64,000 bases of DNA. It comes from Lactuca virosa (Eukaryota > Streptophyta > Magnoliopsida > Asterales > Asteraceae). The stretch lies in contig CAKMRJ010001112.1 in assembly GCA_928212115.1 (NCBI GenBank), positions 406,778,373-406,842,372 of the forward strand, in the 5' to 3' direction. This document shows, piece after piece, positions 11,053-23,599 of this stretch (the stretch's first letter is position 1; each line of letters begins with the position of its first letter). Both the position numbers and the translations under genes were made by a program. The notes beneath the pieces are model-generated. The model was not told the origin of the DNA and made no database searches. It saw only the letters and a list, made by a program, of their open reading frames with translations.

Positions 11053-12120
11053 ATGCCTCCACGTAAATAAACAAGACGCAATCCTCCCGCACCAACAGCA
11101 CCTGCTCCTCAATTCGACACGGCAGCCCTGAATGTTGCTGTAGCTGCGGCTGTGGCTACATCCATGGCACAATACCATTCTTCTGGTTCCACTGGAGGAG
11201 GAACTCCTGTCCTATCTACTCATGGTGAAATCCCTGTGCGCTCCAGAGAGTGCTCCTACAAGGACTTCACAAACTGCAAGCCATTGTCCTTTAAGGGGAC
11301 TGGAGAAGTCATTGCCCTCTCGCAATGGTTCAAAAAGACAGAGTCGGTCATTGAGATCTGCTCATGCCCGGAGGGAAGCAAGGTCAAGTTTGCTGCTTGC
11401 ACCTTCGAGTCAAAAGCCCTGACATGGTGGAATAGCCATGTCAAGTCACTATCCCTTATAGTGGCAAATGCTATGGGCTGGGAAGCTCTGAGAGAGCTAA
11501 TGGTTGAGGAGTACTGCCGAGGGGCGAAATCCAAAAGCTAGAGGAAGAACTGTGGGCCTACCATGAAGGGCTCCAACATAGTCTCCTACACCGCCAGGTT
11601 CTGTGAACTGGTGGCCCTCTGTCCCAACATGGTTCATACAGAGGGGAAGAAGATTGAAAGATACATATGGGGGCTGGTGCCTCCATTCCAAGGAAATGTT
11701 TTGGCTTCAAACCCCACTACATTTGATAGTGCCAAGCGATTGGCACAGCGGCTCATAGACCATGGGGTTCGTACCCCGGCCGCAACAACAACCCTGGCCA
11801 TCTCAGAAACCGCCGGAACCGCTGATTCCAAGCGGAAGTTTTGGGATGACAAGAAAAAGAAGAAGCTGCCAAAAAGCAGCAGATCGTGGCAGTACATGCT
11901 GCAATAGCACCTGCCGCTGCTGCTCCAGTAAGGCATACGCCGGAAGTTTGCCCAGTGCAACAGTGCAACTTCCACCAAACAGAGCCTGCCGGGAAATGCA
12001 GTGCTCGAACTGCAACAGGAAGGAGCACACCGCCCGTTTCTGTAAAGCTCTGGCGAGACCACTCAACCAAGTCCCCGGCGCTGGTGTGGGCCAGGCTTGC
12101 TACAATTGTGGCGACGTGGG
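11053..12120 (+). pseudogene. G1 gag, broken
   Basis: The start ATG at 11053 opens an N-terminus of MPPRK type with an alanine/proline-rich stretch. A TAA stop lies at codon 6 (11068-11070). The frame continues through the capsid-like region (SFKGTGE... then TWWNSHV, residues ~80-125). A frameshift near 11520 moves to the frame used at 11563-11820, and further shifts occur near 11870 and 11990. One intact CCHC zinc knuckle (C-x2-C-x4-H-x4-C) lies at 12002-12043. A second knuckle starts at CYNCGDVG (about 12099-12120) and is cut by the 535-bp leader copy at 12117; its HYKRD half reappears at 12649. It normally packages element RNA, but cannot make an intact product here. Confidence 0.85.
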
Positions 12121-12651
12121 AAGATGTAGCCTGATCAACTACATTATCCGAGGAGTGATTAGCATGTGCCTAAGTGTGGTTGTGAGGTTGCAACAAGTGT
12201 AAAAACTTACCAACACTTCTACAACAAGATCAGTAGAACAGAACATAAGCTTAAAATACTATAGGAGTATTTTGTGTGTCTATTAATTACTTATCTGAGA
12301 ACTAAAAAGGTCTTTATTGGTATGTCAATAGTTGCGGGGTGGATACATTAAGGTTATAGGTAACTAGGATGGCATAGACTTAGAATCTGTGATATTTGCT
12401 CTACTTCCTGTTCCTTGTTTGGTTGTGGGCTTAGAGTTAGGGTCACTTATTCGAAGGTCTACCCTGTCTAGGTTACCTATGACTGGTATGCACTGCGCAA
12501 ATGTTGGAGTAACTGATAAATATCATCTTATAATTATCTAGTTAGTTCGTCTATTGATTATTTCCTTATCCCTTTTCTCGCGTAGATATAATGGCTGGAT
12601 TCCATTTTCCCGGAGACCCGTACTTTCCCAACCACGGCAATGTTGGATGGC
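12117..12651 (+). repeat. 535-bp leader copy inserted into the second gag zinc knuckle
   Basis: This is a duplicate of 9548-10082, inserted between the CYNC half and the HYK half of the knuckle with only a few bases of overlap (GG). It brings the leader motif (12402-12428) and a second start of the leader reading frame into the middle of gag-pol. The near identity of both copies implies a recent event, most simply template switching during reverse transcription. Confidence 0.9.
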
Positions 12652-15600
12652 CACTACAAGAGGGACTTCCCAAAGGCAGGGAATTCTGGTAGAGTTGGAA
12701 GAGTTCTGGCCATAGGCCACGAGGAAGCGGTTGCCGACCCCACAGTGGTCACTGGTACGTTTCTCCTCGATAGTGGAGCGGAGATGAGCTTCGTGAACCA
12801 AAGATTTGCTCATTTACTTAAGCAAAAATCACGAGCACTCAAAGAACCGTTCACTGTAGAAATGGCTAATGGAAAGACAGAGAGCACTAACAGTATATTC
12901 ATAGGGTGTACCCTAACTTTAGATAGCCATTCATTTTCGATCGATCTCATGCCGGTATCTATTAAAAGTTTCGACGTCATAATCGGCATGGATTGGTTGA
13001 GTCTTCATCGTGCCGACATCATGTGTTATGAAAAGGTTGTCCGCCTTAATCTGTCGTATGGCGAAACTCTAGTAGTATATGGCGACAAACCCGGCACGAA
13101 CCTCCGTATCATCTCGAGCATTCAAGCTCAGAAATTCTTGCGAAAGGAATGTCGCGCATTCCTTGCTCATGTGGTCGATGTGAGCCAAGAAACGAAAGAC
13201 ATTCAGAACATTCCAGTGGTACGCGACTTTCCCGACATCTTTACAGAAGAACTCCCAGGATTACCTCCGCAACGACAAGTCGAGTTCAGAATCGACTTAG
13301 TTCCAGGGGCTACCCCCGTAGCCAAATCGCCCTATCGTCTAGCACCTGCAGAGATGCAAGAACTGTCCTGTCAACTTAACGAACTGCTCAGCAAGGGCTT
13401 TATAAGACCAAGCTTCTCACCTTGGGGAGCTCCAGTCTTCTTCGTCAAGAAGAAAGACGGATCGTTTCGTATGTGCATCGACTACAGGGAGCTCAACAAA
13501 CTGACCGTCAAGAATCGTTATCCTTTGCCTCGGATTGACGATTTATTCGACCAACTTCAAGGGGCGAACTTCTTTTCAAAAATCGACTTAAGGTCCGGAT
13601 ATCACCAACTACATGTGCTAGGGGAGGATGTTCCGAAGACAGCCTTCCGAACTCGTTATGGGCACTACGAATTCGTAGTGATGCCGTTCGGATTAACAAA
13701 CGCACCTGCTGTATTCATGGACTTAATGAATAGGGTGTGTCGTCCTTACTTGGATCAGTTCGTCATCGTCTTCATCGATGACATACTTATCTACTCTTGT
13801 AGTAAGGAGGAGCATAGTCAACATCTGCGATTAGTCTTAGAAACCCTTCGTTCGGAGAAGCTCTATGCGAAGTTCTCGAAATGCGAATTTTGGATCCGAC
13901 GAGTCGAATTCTTAGGGCACGTGGTTAGCGAAGAGGGAATACATGTGGACCCTTCCAAAATTAAAGCCATTGAGAATTGGTCAGCACCGAAGACGCCTAC
14001 ATAAATTCGTCAATTTCTAGGTCTCGCTGGCTACTATCGCAGGTTCATTCAGAACTTCTCCCGCATTGCGAAACCTCTTACAACACTGACCCAGAAAGGC
14101 GTGGCCTTTGACTGGGAAGAGAAGCAGGAGAGAGCGTTCCAAACGCTCAAGCGAGCCTTGTGCACCGCACCAATACTATCCCTCCCCGAAGGGATAGAAG
14201 ACTTCGTCGTCTATTGCGATGCGTCAAATCAAGGACTCGGATGTGTTCTGATGCAGCGAGGTAAGGTCATTGCCTATGCCTCGAGACAGCTGAAGACACA
14301 CGAGGTCAACTATACTACCCACGATCTGGAACTAGGAGCAGTTGTGTTTGCTCTGAAGATCTGGAGACACTACCTGTATGGTACAAAAAGCACAATCTTT
14401 ACAGATCACAAAAGCCTACAACATATATTCGACCAGAAGGAGCTCAACATGAGAAAACGACGGTGGGTCGAGCTACTCAGTGATTACGAATGCGAAATTC
14501 GTTATCATCCGGGTAAAGCCAATGTAGTAGCTGACGCCCTAAGTCGGAAAGAATATTCTGGTCGTAGAGTCAAGTCATTGACTATGACTATCCATTCACG
14601 CTTGTCCACACAAATTAAGGAGGCTCAGCTCGACGCTTTGAAACCTGAAAATGTGGCAGGTGAATCCCTGAGAGGAATGGATAAGAACTTGGAGGTTAAG
14701 GGTGGCGGAGCTTATTATCTCATGGATCGGATCTGGACCCCGAAACTTGGTGGTTTCAGAGACTTGGTCATGAACGAGGCGCACAACACTCGTTATTCCG
14801 TCCACCCAGGGTCAGATAAGATGTATCTGGATCTTAAAAAGTTATAGTGGTGGCCTAACATGAAAGCAGAGATTGCTACCTTCGTAAGTAAATGCCTTAC
14901 TTGCGCCAAGGTCAAGGTCGAATACCAGAAACCCTCAGGTCTAATACAACAGCCAGAGATACCGGAATGGAAGTGGGAGCGGATCACTATGGATTTCATA
15001 ACCAAGTTGCCCAAGACAACGGGTGGGCTTGATACCATATGGGTCATCGTCGACAGGTTGACCAAGTCCGCACACTTCCTGCCTATCAAAGAAACAGACA
15101 AGATGGAGAAGCTTACAAGAACTTACATTAGGGAGATTGTACGACTGCACGGTGTTCCCATATCTATTATCTCGGACAGAGATAGTAGATTCACTTCGAG
15201 GTTCTGGCAGTCGCTACAAAGTTCCCTAGGAACTAGGCTGGACATGAGTACAGCCTACCATCCACAGACAGACGGGCAAAGTGAGAGGACTATCCAAACC
15301 TTGGAAGATATGTTGCGAGCCTGTGTGATCGACTTTGGGAAAGCATGGGATACTCATTTACCCCTTGTCGAATTTTCCTACAACAACAGTTATCACACGA
15401 GCTTAATGGCTGCTCCATTCGAGACACTCTATGGCCGAAAGTGCAGATCCCCTCTGTGCTGGGCTGAGGTGGGTGATACCCAGTTAGCTAAAGGACGAGT
15501 TCCTGAAAGCACTCTCACAGGTCCGGAGATCATTCGGGAAACGACAGAGAAGATCGTTCAGATTCGTGAACGATTGAAAGCCTCGAGAGACCGACAGAAA

Positions 15601-16059
15601 AGCTACGCTGATAAACGAAGGAAACCGTTGGAATTCCAGGTGGGCGACCGTGTTCTATTGAAGGTCTCACCCTGAAAGGGCTTGATATGCTTCGGAAAGC
15701 GTGGAAAGCTAAATCCAAGGTACATAGGGCCTTTTGAGATTCTCGCAAGAATCGGCCCTGTAGCTTACGAACTTAACTTACCGCGCGAGCTCAGTAACGT
15801 ACATTCTACTTTCCACGTCTCGAACTTGAAAAAGTGTCTGTCCGACGAGACTCTTGTAATCCCACTCGACGAGATCGAGATCAACGAGAGCCTCAATTTC
15901 GTGGAAAAACCAGTAGAGATCATGAACTGGGAGGTCAAGCAAACGAAGCAAAGCCGTATCCCGATAGTGAAGGTTCGCTGGAAGGCCAAGCGAGGACCTG
16001 AATTCACTTGGGAGCGAGAGGATCAGATGAAACTGAAATATCCTCTTCTTTTTACTTAG
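12640..16059 (+). pseudogene. G1 pol: protease, reverse transcriptase, RNase H, integrase, chromodomain
   Basis: One frame of 1140 codons with three in-frame stops: TAA 14002-14004, TAG 14845-14847 and TGA 15673-15675. In order: the HYKRD remnant of gag; aspartic protease with DSGAE at 12769; reverse transcriptase with FIDD at 13771-13782; RNase H beginning at YCDAS (~14212); integrase with an HHCC finger (H near 14802, CLTC at 14893-14904) and the DD35E triad (codons at 14992, 15175, 15283); and a C-terminal chromodomain from ~15900. Integrase and chromodomain direct insertion into chromatin in this group of elements. The frame is well kept apart from the stops, so it is recently dead. The TGA replaces a codon that copy 0 keeps as TGG. 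The gene order (integrase after RNase H) makes it Ty3/gypsy. Clade assignment to Tekay is by appearance. Confidence 0.92.
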
Positions 16060-16113
16060 TTATTTGTAACTACTTATTTGCTTAAATTCTAATTTCGGGA
16101 CGAAATTCCTTCT

Positions 16114-16126
16114 AAGGGGGGGATGA
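16114..16126 (+). other. G1 polypurine tract
   Basis: AAGGGGGGG plus ATGA directly before the LTR start at 16127, about 55 bp after the pol stop. Confidence 0.85.
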
Positions 16127-16403
16127 TGTGACAACCCGAAATTTCTATTCTGTACAACATTTGAATTCAATAGAAGTCAGAACAGTTTCTGCTAACTTTC
16201 AAGCTTTTTGGAATAAGTTCGAGTATTTTTAAGTTAGTACTTCAGGAGATACCAGGAGAGAGGATGCTCTAGGGTTTATTGTGCAACAATAAAGTCCCAA
16301 AGCTCCAAGAGTTTGGAGTTTATGGCCTAAACAAAGGTGTTTACGGCCGTAAACCCTAAATTGGGGGTATATATATGACACTTAGTCATTATTTACCATT
16401 TTT
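16127..16403 (+). mobile_element. G1 3' LTR, truncated head
   Basis: The first ~277 bp of the LTR, then an abrupt switch to the copia remnant. This is the unit junction of the tandem array. The breakpoint equals that at ~2308. Confidence 0.88.
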
Positions 16404-19354
16404 ACACTTGAAATGGTTAAATCAAAAAGATGAGTCATACTTCGTTCCAAAACAATTCTTAGAGTCATACTCCAAGATTGTAACTTGAGTGACATATCTT
16501 AAAGAGGGTTTGTTAACACTAGTCAAATGTAAGAGTAAAAGGTTATCTACTCTTGTACATTTGAAATTGGTAAGTTGTGATGTTTTGGATAAAACAGAGA
16601 CCAACTTAGGCCAATTGTGTAAAGTGTTAGTCTTGATAAAGAATCCGCACTATCTCTTGAATATTTGACAAGGGAGTCTTATATGTCAAGAGGACAGTGG
16701 GAGTCTTAAAGCTCTTGAAAGTTTCAAGACTTAATCAAGAATAAAACCTAAAGTCCTTCACTAGCACACGACTTGAGGTTTATAACCTATCGTGTTGAAA
16801 TTTTTGTGCCTATTCAAGTTGGCTTTGCATAGGAGTTCTGAGAGTTCTCAATTGGTTGCACAACTACTTGGAAGCAATGGCAGGCACCTGAGCTGCCAAA
16901 TGGCAAGAATTTAAGATTGCACAAGTTTAATCAATATGAGTTTGGATTTGTCACTAACCTTGTCTTGTGATTATGGTTTTGACAAATTCACATGGATAAG
17001 AACACATACACTATTAAATCTAAGTGTCATAAGGTTTCTCTCTCGATTCATGAAAATGATGGTGAGGGGAAACACTTTCACTAAGTAGATTTTAGCTAGA
17101 TAGCAATTGTGATATTTGCATTCTCAAAGTCGTTAGTGGAGCGTGTGTGGTTTACCGGCACACTAACATGGACTTGTGAGAAGTGGCAAAGGTCTAAACA
17201 ATTGAGACTATGATTACGGCATCCCTTTTCATAGTTCTAAAATTGTTTAGACACACATGTGAGCTATCTAAGAGAGGTGTATGATTTTGATAAAGTTTTA
17301 TCAAAACAATCTAGTATCAGAAATCTGAACTTTGGTAAGAAAGTCAGCTGATTTCTGAGTACATGTCAAAGCTAGTGGGAGCATAAGTGTTATGCTAATA
17401 ATCATCATGTTAGTGGGAGCATGATAATTATGACAAAGGTTGCAAGTTAGCAATGTTAATTATAGAAAACAAAAGTTTCAATTCGTGAGGTTGCAGGGGT
17501 TGAAAAAGTTGTTTTGCTATAATTAAGGGAGAGGAAATTATACTTCATTTCAATTCTAAAAAGCTTAGATTGAGATTTTAATTGTATTTAATCAAGGATA
17601 TATATATGAATTTCATGTTGGAATGGCTCAACATAAGGAAATTCTATATATGGGTCCATTATTTGCGTTCTAAAATTCGATTATGATTACGGCATCCCTT
17701 TTCATAATCTGAATTTTGAGAACTTGGCAAATTGAAATGGAAATATTATAGCAAAAGACTGGTTTAGTCTTTATGTGAGACATCATGAATCGTGTCCCAT
17801 ATGCTTCGGATATAGGATCGATTACATGTGCTATATTCATCCTTTCTAAAATTTTCCAAATGCCTGGGGCATTATGAAGGAAAAAGGTCTAGAATTGGAT
17901 ATGACTAAAATGATTAAGCAATTGTCGAGGACAATCTAAGGTTTACCAAAGATTGGTTGCTTAAGGACAGTTGGAAGTATAATGTTAATTCTGGAAGGAC
18001 CATATTGACATAATCTGTAAGGAGGCAACTCTTGTTCAGAAGTGATAGTCAAAATGGAATATGGAAATGTTTCAAAGTTAGAAATTATTCAATCTGTGTA
18101 AGATTAGGAAACTTAATGAAAGAAGGATGTTTCCAAGGAGCTGATCTCATTTGGAATGCTCTGTAATGATTGTTGTCAAGTCTTTCTGACTTTGTGCATA
18201 ATCATTAAGAGGATCAATGCATATAAGTTTAGAATCTAACAGATTTCAGTAAATGGCATGAATTTGGAATTCTTGCATTTGCAGTAAGGATTTGGGACTG
18301 TGAAAAGAGGATCATTGGAGTGATGTTCAATTGATCTATTTTACAAAGTAAAGATCATAGACAAACATAGTATGCATACTTGGTGTATGGCATGACTAGT
18401 GTTTAGAAAACATAGTGTACATGCTTGGAGCATGGGACAACTATTGTTTTAAATTCAAGTATAAAGTTGATAAAACCGAAACAATGAATAATGAGTAATC
18501 AGTATGGTGATAAATAAAAGTGTTTATCTATATTCATAGGGTTTGATACCATATTTGATTCATTTATTCTTGTGTTTCACTTTGCATGTTTTGACTTCCA
18601 GAATAACTAAGTCGCTCTTCCTGAATGATTAAGTTATTCAAACCATCCACAGTCGGTCATATGTTGGAAGTAGATATGAATCAAGACTGTCATGGGTTGG
18701 TTTGTAGAGGTCCAAGTTGGTGGACAAAGTGGTGCTACAACACTCATGAGTGCTCATAAGTTCCGAGTATTGGATTCAACCCGCGCTCATTTGAATCACT
18801 TCATGGATTTTATCACGAGTGATCATGAGACGATAATATCTTATATTCTTCAAACCTAGAGATATGAGTTGTTACTATGAGTTGGTTATACATTGATTGC
18901 ACGAAAACGCATTGGTAACTCGATGTTATAAAACGTGCCTTTGTGTATGATTCAACAAGTAGTAGAACAAGCCATATGAGTCGAAGTTTATCTATTCCTT
19001 TTACCTTCGGGATAAAAGCGATATCTGTGGGCCCCTCGATGATTTAAAGATGATACATGTGAGTGCTTGGCCAAGCCAGGACTGATTTGATTTGTTCAAT
19101 CAGTCAGTCATCATGAATCGGAAATCGGGGAAACAACAAATGGACAGAGAGAATGATTGATAATCCATGTCTCAGTCCATATGATATCTAGAATGGAGGA
19201 ATATATGATCCCTTATCTAATGGACAAGTCATTGACAAAGGTCAGAGTTCATCGACAAGGTCAGAGTTCAACAGAAGCTTTTGAGAGCTACGATTGCTGA
19301 TCGGTTCCTGAAGTCATACGCAATAATAGTTTTAGACTTATCCAAGTGGGAGAC
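16404..19354 (+). repeat. Internal remnant of the non-coding copia-like element (copy 2)
   Basis: Second copy of 2309-5244. It is slightly longer, because copy 1 lacks many single bases. It keeps the fuller polypurine tract AAGTGGGAGAC at about 19343-19354. No coding sequence was found. Confidence 0.6.
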
Positions 19355-20106
19355 TGTTGGATTAATGTCTAAGTCCATAACTATAATTGGTAAGACTTGA
19401 CCCGACCCGGCATGGTCCATTTGGGTTGCATGGCATCATGCATTTAGATAGACTATAATGAGAGAAATAACACTTAAGGTTGGTTAATATATTATAAGTT
19501 CTAATATATTAATAAGGTTATTTAATTAGTATTGATCAAGAATTAATTTGGAATTAATTAATTGATCAAAAGGAGACTAATTAAATATATGGTTGATTGT
19601 GTAAATCATTCATTCTTATATATGTGGGCTTGTGATCCAAGATTCCTTATGTTGGACTAAGTCCATGGGGTGACCCATGGATACTCCATGGAGGTTAAAA
19701 TCCATGGAGCATAAGGAATGGGTAAAGTTATGAGTTACATGGTGTAACCCTAATAGCCACCATATAAAAGAATCCCATGGCTCAAGAAATCGTGCACTAA
19801 TGTGTGAGTGTGAGGGCTAGACGATTTCAAGGAGTGTTCAAGTTTCTCTCAAGTTATTCCAAGTGTATTTGGTGTTGTGTGAACCATTTGAGGTGTCACA
19901 CTTGGGGCACTAGGCACTCAAGCTTCATGAAGACATTCTACATCAAAGAGGTATGTATTCTATCTTGTTATATTCATTATTTTGTATGCTAGATTAGGAT
20001 AATACCTTGGATGTTCATAATTGTATGTATAATAGAGAAAACATAGATCCAAGGTATTTAGGGTTGCATGTACACTTAGGAGTGTTAGAATGCTCATAAC
20101 CCAACA
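19355..20106 (+). mobile_element. Copia-type 3' LTR (copy 2)
   Basis: TGTTGG to CCAACA, 752 bp, matching 5245-5993. The five bases that follow (TGAGT) would be the right half of its target duplication; the left half is lost. Confidence 0.65.
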
Positions 20107-20558
20107 TGAGTGACTTAGCATAACCCAAGCTATCTGTGACTCTAACCATACATGAAATTCCAAAATACCATTACTTCTTGAGACACTGAAACTGTCTGAA
20201 GCACTGAACTTCCTGAATCACTGAACTGTCTGAAACAGTATGTTGCGCCCTGGCTGCCTTCCAAAATCTACCGAGACCTCCCAGGTCTCAACTCGTTCAC
20301 CAGACATTTGAAATATCGGGTTCCGACCCGGTTGCGGAGCCAAAGGAACTCCCACGCAGTCGTCCCCACACGATTTCAAACACAATCCTCTTCTGTCAAT
20401 AATTATCATTAGTAATCTTACCACTATGGCTCTAACAACCTCCTGACCCAACCGATCGGGTCCATAAGTCGAGTCCTGACGTCACCAATCCAAAGCTAAA
20501 AATGATTGCTACCTGACCAACGATAGCCTTATATCACAAACGACCTCATACGGTCCAT
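20107..20558. repeat. Flank of the copia LTR, ending in TCCAT
   Basis: Second copy of 5994-6445. No gene. The last five bases (20554-20558) are the left target-site copy of the solo LTR. Confidence 0.6.
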
Positions 20559-23408
20559 TGTGACAACCCGAAATTTCTATTCTGTACAACATTTCAATTC
20601 AATAGAAGTCATAACAGTTTCTGCTAACTTTCAAGCTTTTTGGAATAAGTTCGAGTCTTTTTAAGTTAGTACTTCAGGAGATACCAGGAGAGAGGATGCT
20701 CTAGGGTTTATTGTGCAACAATAAAGTCCCAAAGCTCCAAGAGTTTGGAGTTTACGGCCTAAACAAAGGTGTTTACGGCCGTAAACCCTAAATTGGGGGT
20801 ATATATATGACACTTAGTCATTATTTACCATTTTTCACAAATTCAAGATCCAAACTCAATTCTCTCTCAAGTATCATCCAACAATTCTTCAAGATCTTCA
20901 ACTTGTAAGTGTTTCTAGCCCTATTAAGTTGATATATTACTTAATCTAGTGATTTAACACACTTCCATCCGTGAAATCATTCCAAAAGGTTAGATCTTCA
21001 AGTTTCACCAAGAACACCAACAACACACACTAGTGTTCTTGGACTTTTAGCACCTTTTCAAGCCTCTATCTTGTAAGTACTTCTATCCTAGAGTATAATA
21101 AGGCTTGTTACACTTTATACATCAAGAAAAACCAAGGAAACCAAGGATCAAAGGTGTTTATGGTCCAAGAACACCTTGGACCGTAAACCCTAAAAAGGGT
21201 GCCAAAGTGTGCCCTAGTCCCTTCTAAGCCTTGGAAACTTGCATAGATCCCTTCCCTAATGATTTAAGTACATGAAAACATCATAAGACCATAAACCATT
21301 TGGGTTTACGGCCGTAAACCCAAAGGCAAATGGTCCAAGGACCGTAAACTCCATTTAGGAGTGAAATGGTGCCCTAATCACTTCCATAGGCTTATACTTC
21401 AAGTGGAAAATGCTTCTAAGGACTTGTAGAGCTTCAAAACAACACATGGTCAAAGAATCATGAGTTTACGGCCGTAAACTCATGGGTTTACGACCGTAAA
21501 CTCAATGAGTTATGGTCACAAAACCGTAAACTCATATAAAGGGTTCCCTTGAACCCTAAACTCAATAGCAATGTCCTACAACATTTAGATGCAATCCTTA
21601 GCACTTATAACACTTATATAAGGTGTTTTTCATGCCCTAGGATGTCTTAACTTTGTTAATTAGTTGTTTGAAGACTAATTGGACACATATATGTGTTATT
21701 ATATGTTAACTAGGATCATTGTGTGTGTACAAGTCTTCACTTGACACCTAACAATCCCATATCATCAGTTCATCCAAACCACTCACTACACGTGAGTTCA
21801 TACCCCTTAATTAACATTTTAAATGTTTAAATGCTTTTATGGGGGGGGGGGAATACAAGTTGAATTATTATAGTTATTATATCAATCACATGTGATTAAT
21901 AACTACCAAACAAGTGGATTTCTTACTTTTCAAACTGTGTTACCAAACTGTTTTACTTCAAACTGTTTTACAAACTCCTTTTCATGTCAAATACTTTTAC
22001 TTAAACTCTTTTAAACTTATATTCTGTTAAATGTGTATCTATATAGATATAGTTATATAAGTAGGATTGAAAGGACTTATGACTGATAGCTCACCTTTAC
22101 TTCCTGTTCCTTGTTTGGTTGTGGACTTAGGGTATTAGGGTTATCTGTCCGAAGGTCGTTTGAATCCTAGTTATATATTATGTATATGTATATAGATACA
22201 AAGGTTCCTTCTTTCATTCAGCTCCATACCTTTGGGTAGCAAGGGTATACAAACATGTTCATACATTACTAGTAAGCTACTATAGGAATAGTTTAGGAAG
22301 ATACTAAATCTATTACTAGAACAATGAAACATACAAAGAGTCAGTTCATACATGAAACAATACCATACAGAGTAGATAACAAACAATACCATACAGAGTA
22401 GATAACAAACAATACCATACAGAGAAAGAGATAACAAACAATACCATACAGAGAGAACATACATGCTAGACAGAGGTAGAACATACAATACAGCTAGCAC
22501 ATTCATTACATATACATTATTACAGTTATGTGAGCCACCTAACGGGGCATGGCACTACCTGTCATGACCGTTTTTGTATCCAGAATCTCCTTAAATGGGG
22601 AGCGTATGAGTTTATGTATAGATCTATATTGGATTGACTATCCTACACCTTGCTTCTCGCTACAGTGGGACTTGCAAGTCTACGGGTGCCAAACGTCATT
22701 TCTTACGACGTCTTACATCGTCGTTTTTCTATTGAGTCGGTAGCAGGATACAGGCCGATCACATGGTACTTTAAATAACAATTGGCTTAAAGTAGTTAGT
22801 ACAGTAGTAGTTACTTAATACAACACTACAATACTATATCATTTCCCCATTACCTTTACTTTGTGATATTCACACAATAAACAATAATGTAAAAACTATA
22901 TTTTTGATTAATGATAGTCGGATTTGAGGAAATTACACACTCTTACAAGAGACACACACACAGATACTAGATGCCTTGGTAGAAGGCTACTTTTAGTAGG
23001 AAACATAGGGTTTTCTAGGAGACTTCAAACAATTACAAACTTTTACAAACATATACAATTACAAACTTACAAAACACTTTCATACAACTACAAACACTAA
23101 TATACTTATGATCTCACCAGCTTTAAAGCTGATAAACTCTTTCAAAATAACTTGTATTCTCAGGTTGCCAGTAGACAGGTACCGGAGCCAGGTTTTTGCG
23201 AAGATGGAGCTCGTTCAAGACTCATCTTTATTTTGATGTATATTATTTTTGGTGTCTATATAACTTGACTGAACACACTTTTATGAAATTATATTATTAA
23301 TGCAATGGATGATGTTGTTGCTTGTTTACTACTTTGCATTGTTGTGAGACTGTACATGACGTCCTCCACCTCCGAACGATTCCGCCGTTCCAGTTTTGGG
23401 GTGTGACA
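20559..23408 (+). mobile_element. G1 solo LTR with target duplication TCCAT
   Basis: A complete LTR (TGTGACAACC to GGGGTGTGACA, 2850 bp) flanked by TCCAT at 20554-20558 and 23409-23413. Matching 5-bp direct repeats are expected for a gypsy insertion that later lost its body by LTR-LTR recombination. No primer site follows. It is nearly identical to 6446-9307. Confidence 0.92.
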
Positions 23409-23413
23409 TCCAT

Positions 23414-23599
23414 TGCTTCCCTGTTCCCATAACTTTAGTGGCATTCCTACGGTCTCATCAGTGGCTCAAGCAGGTCTAATTCATCTGGGGGAAATCCATA
23501 AATCAGTATGTGGATTTGCCACGCCCCCACTGTTGCACCCGGACTGATGGGTACCAATATTCCTTCTGCGATCTAACAACACTCCCATGCTATCTACCA
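23414..23599. other. Right flank of the G1 insertion, no gene
   Basis: Short non-coding stretch between the solo LTR and the 57-bp repeat. It is probably part of the older minus-strand gypsy-derived DNA. Confidence 0.4.

Larger units (their letters stand above)
1..23408 (+). repeat. Tandem array of a ~14.1-kb retrotransposon-containing unit
   Basis: Three successive copies of one unit can be aligned by eye. Corresponding landmarks lie about 14.1 kb apart: LTR starts 6446 and 20559, truncated LTR heads 2035 and 16127, and copia-remnant starts 2309 and 16404. The unit order is copia remnant, full G1 LTR, G1 internal region, then ~275 bp of the next LTR, which joins abruptly to the following copia remnant. 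The same abrupt junction occurs at ~2309 and ~16404, so the unit was duplicated as DNA and not inserted twice. Copy 0 (1-2308) has lost ~7.6 kb, copy 1 (2309-16403) is complete, and copy 2 (16404-23408) ends as a solo LTR. Confidence 0.85.

Noticed and set aside
2035..23408. A single element with giant 7.3-kb LTRs (2035-9307 and 16127-23408)
   Set aside because: The two blocks are equal in length and both end in GTGTGACA, but each contains a complete 2.86-kb LTR preceded by TCCAT, and the only matching target duplication surrounds the inner 2.85-kb LTR. Tandem duplication explains everything.
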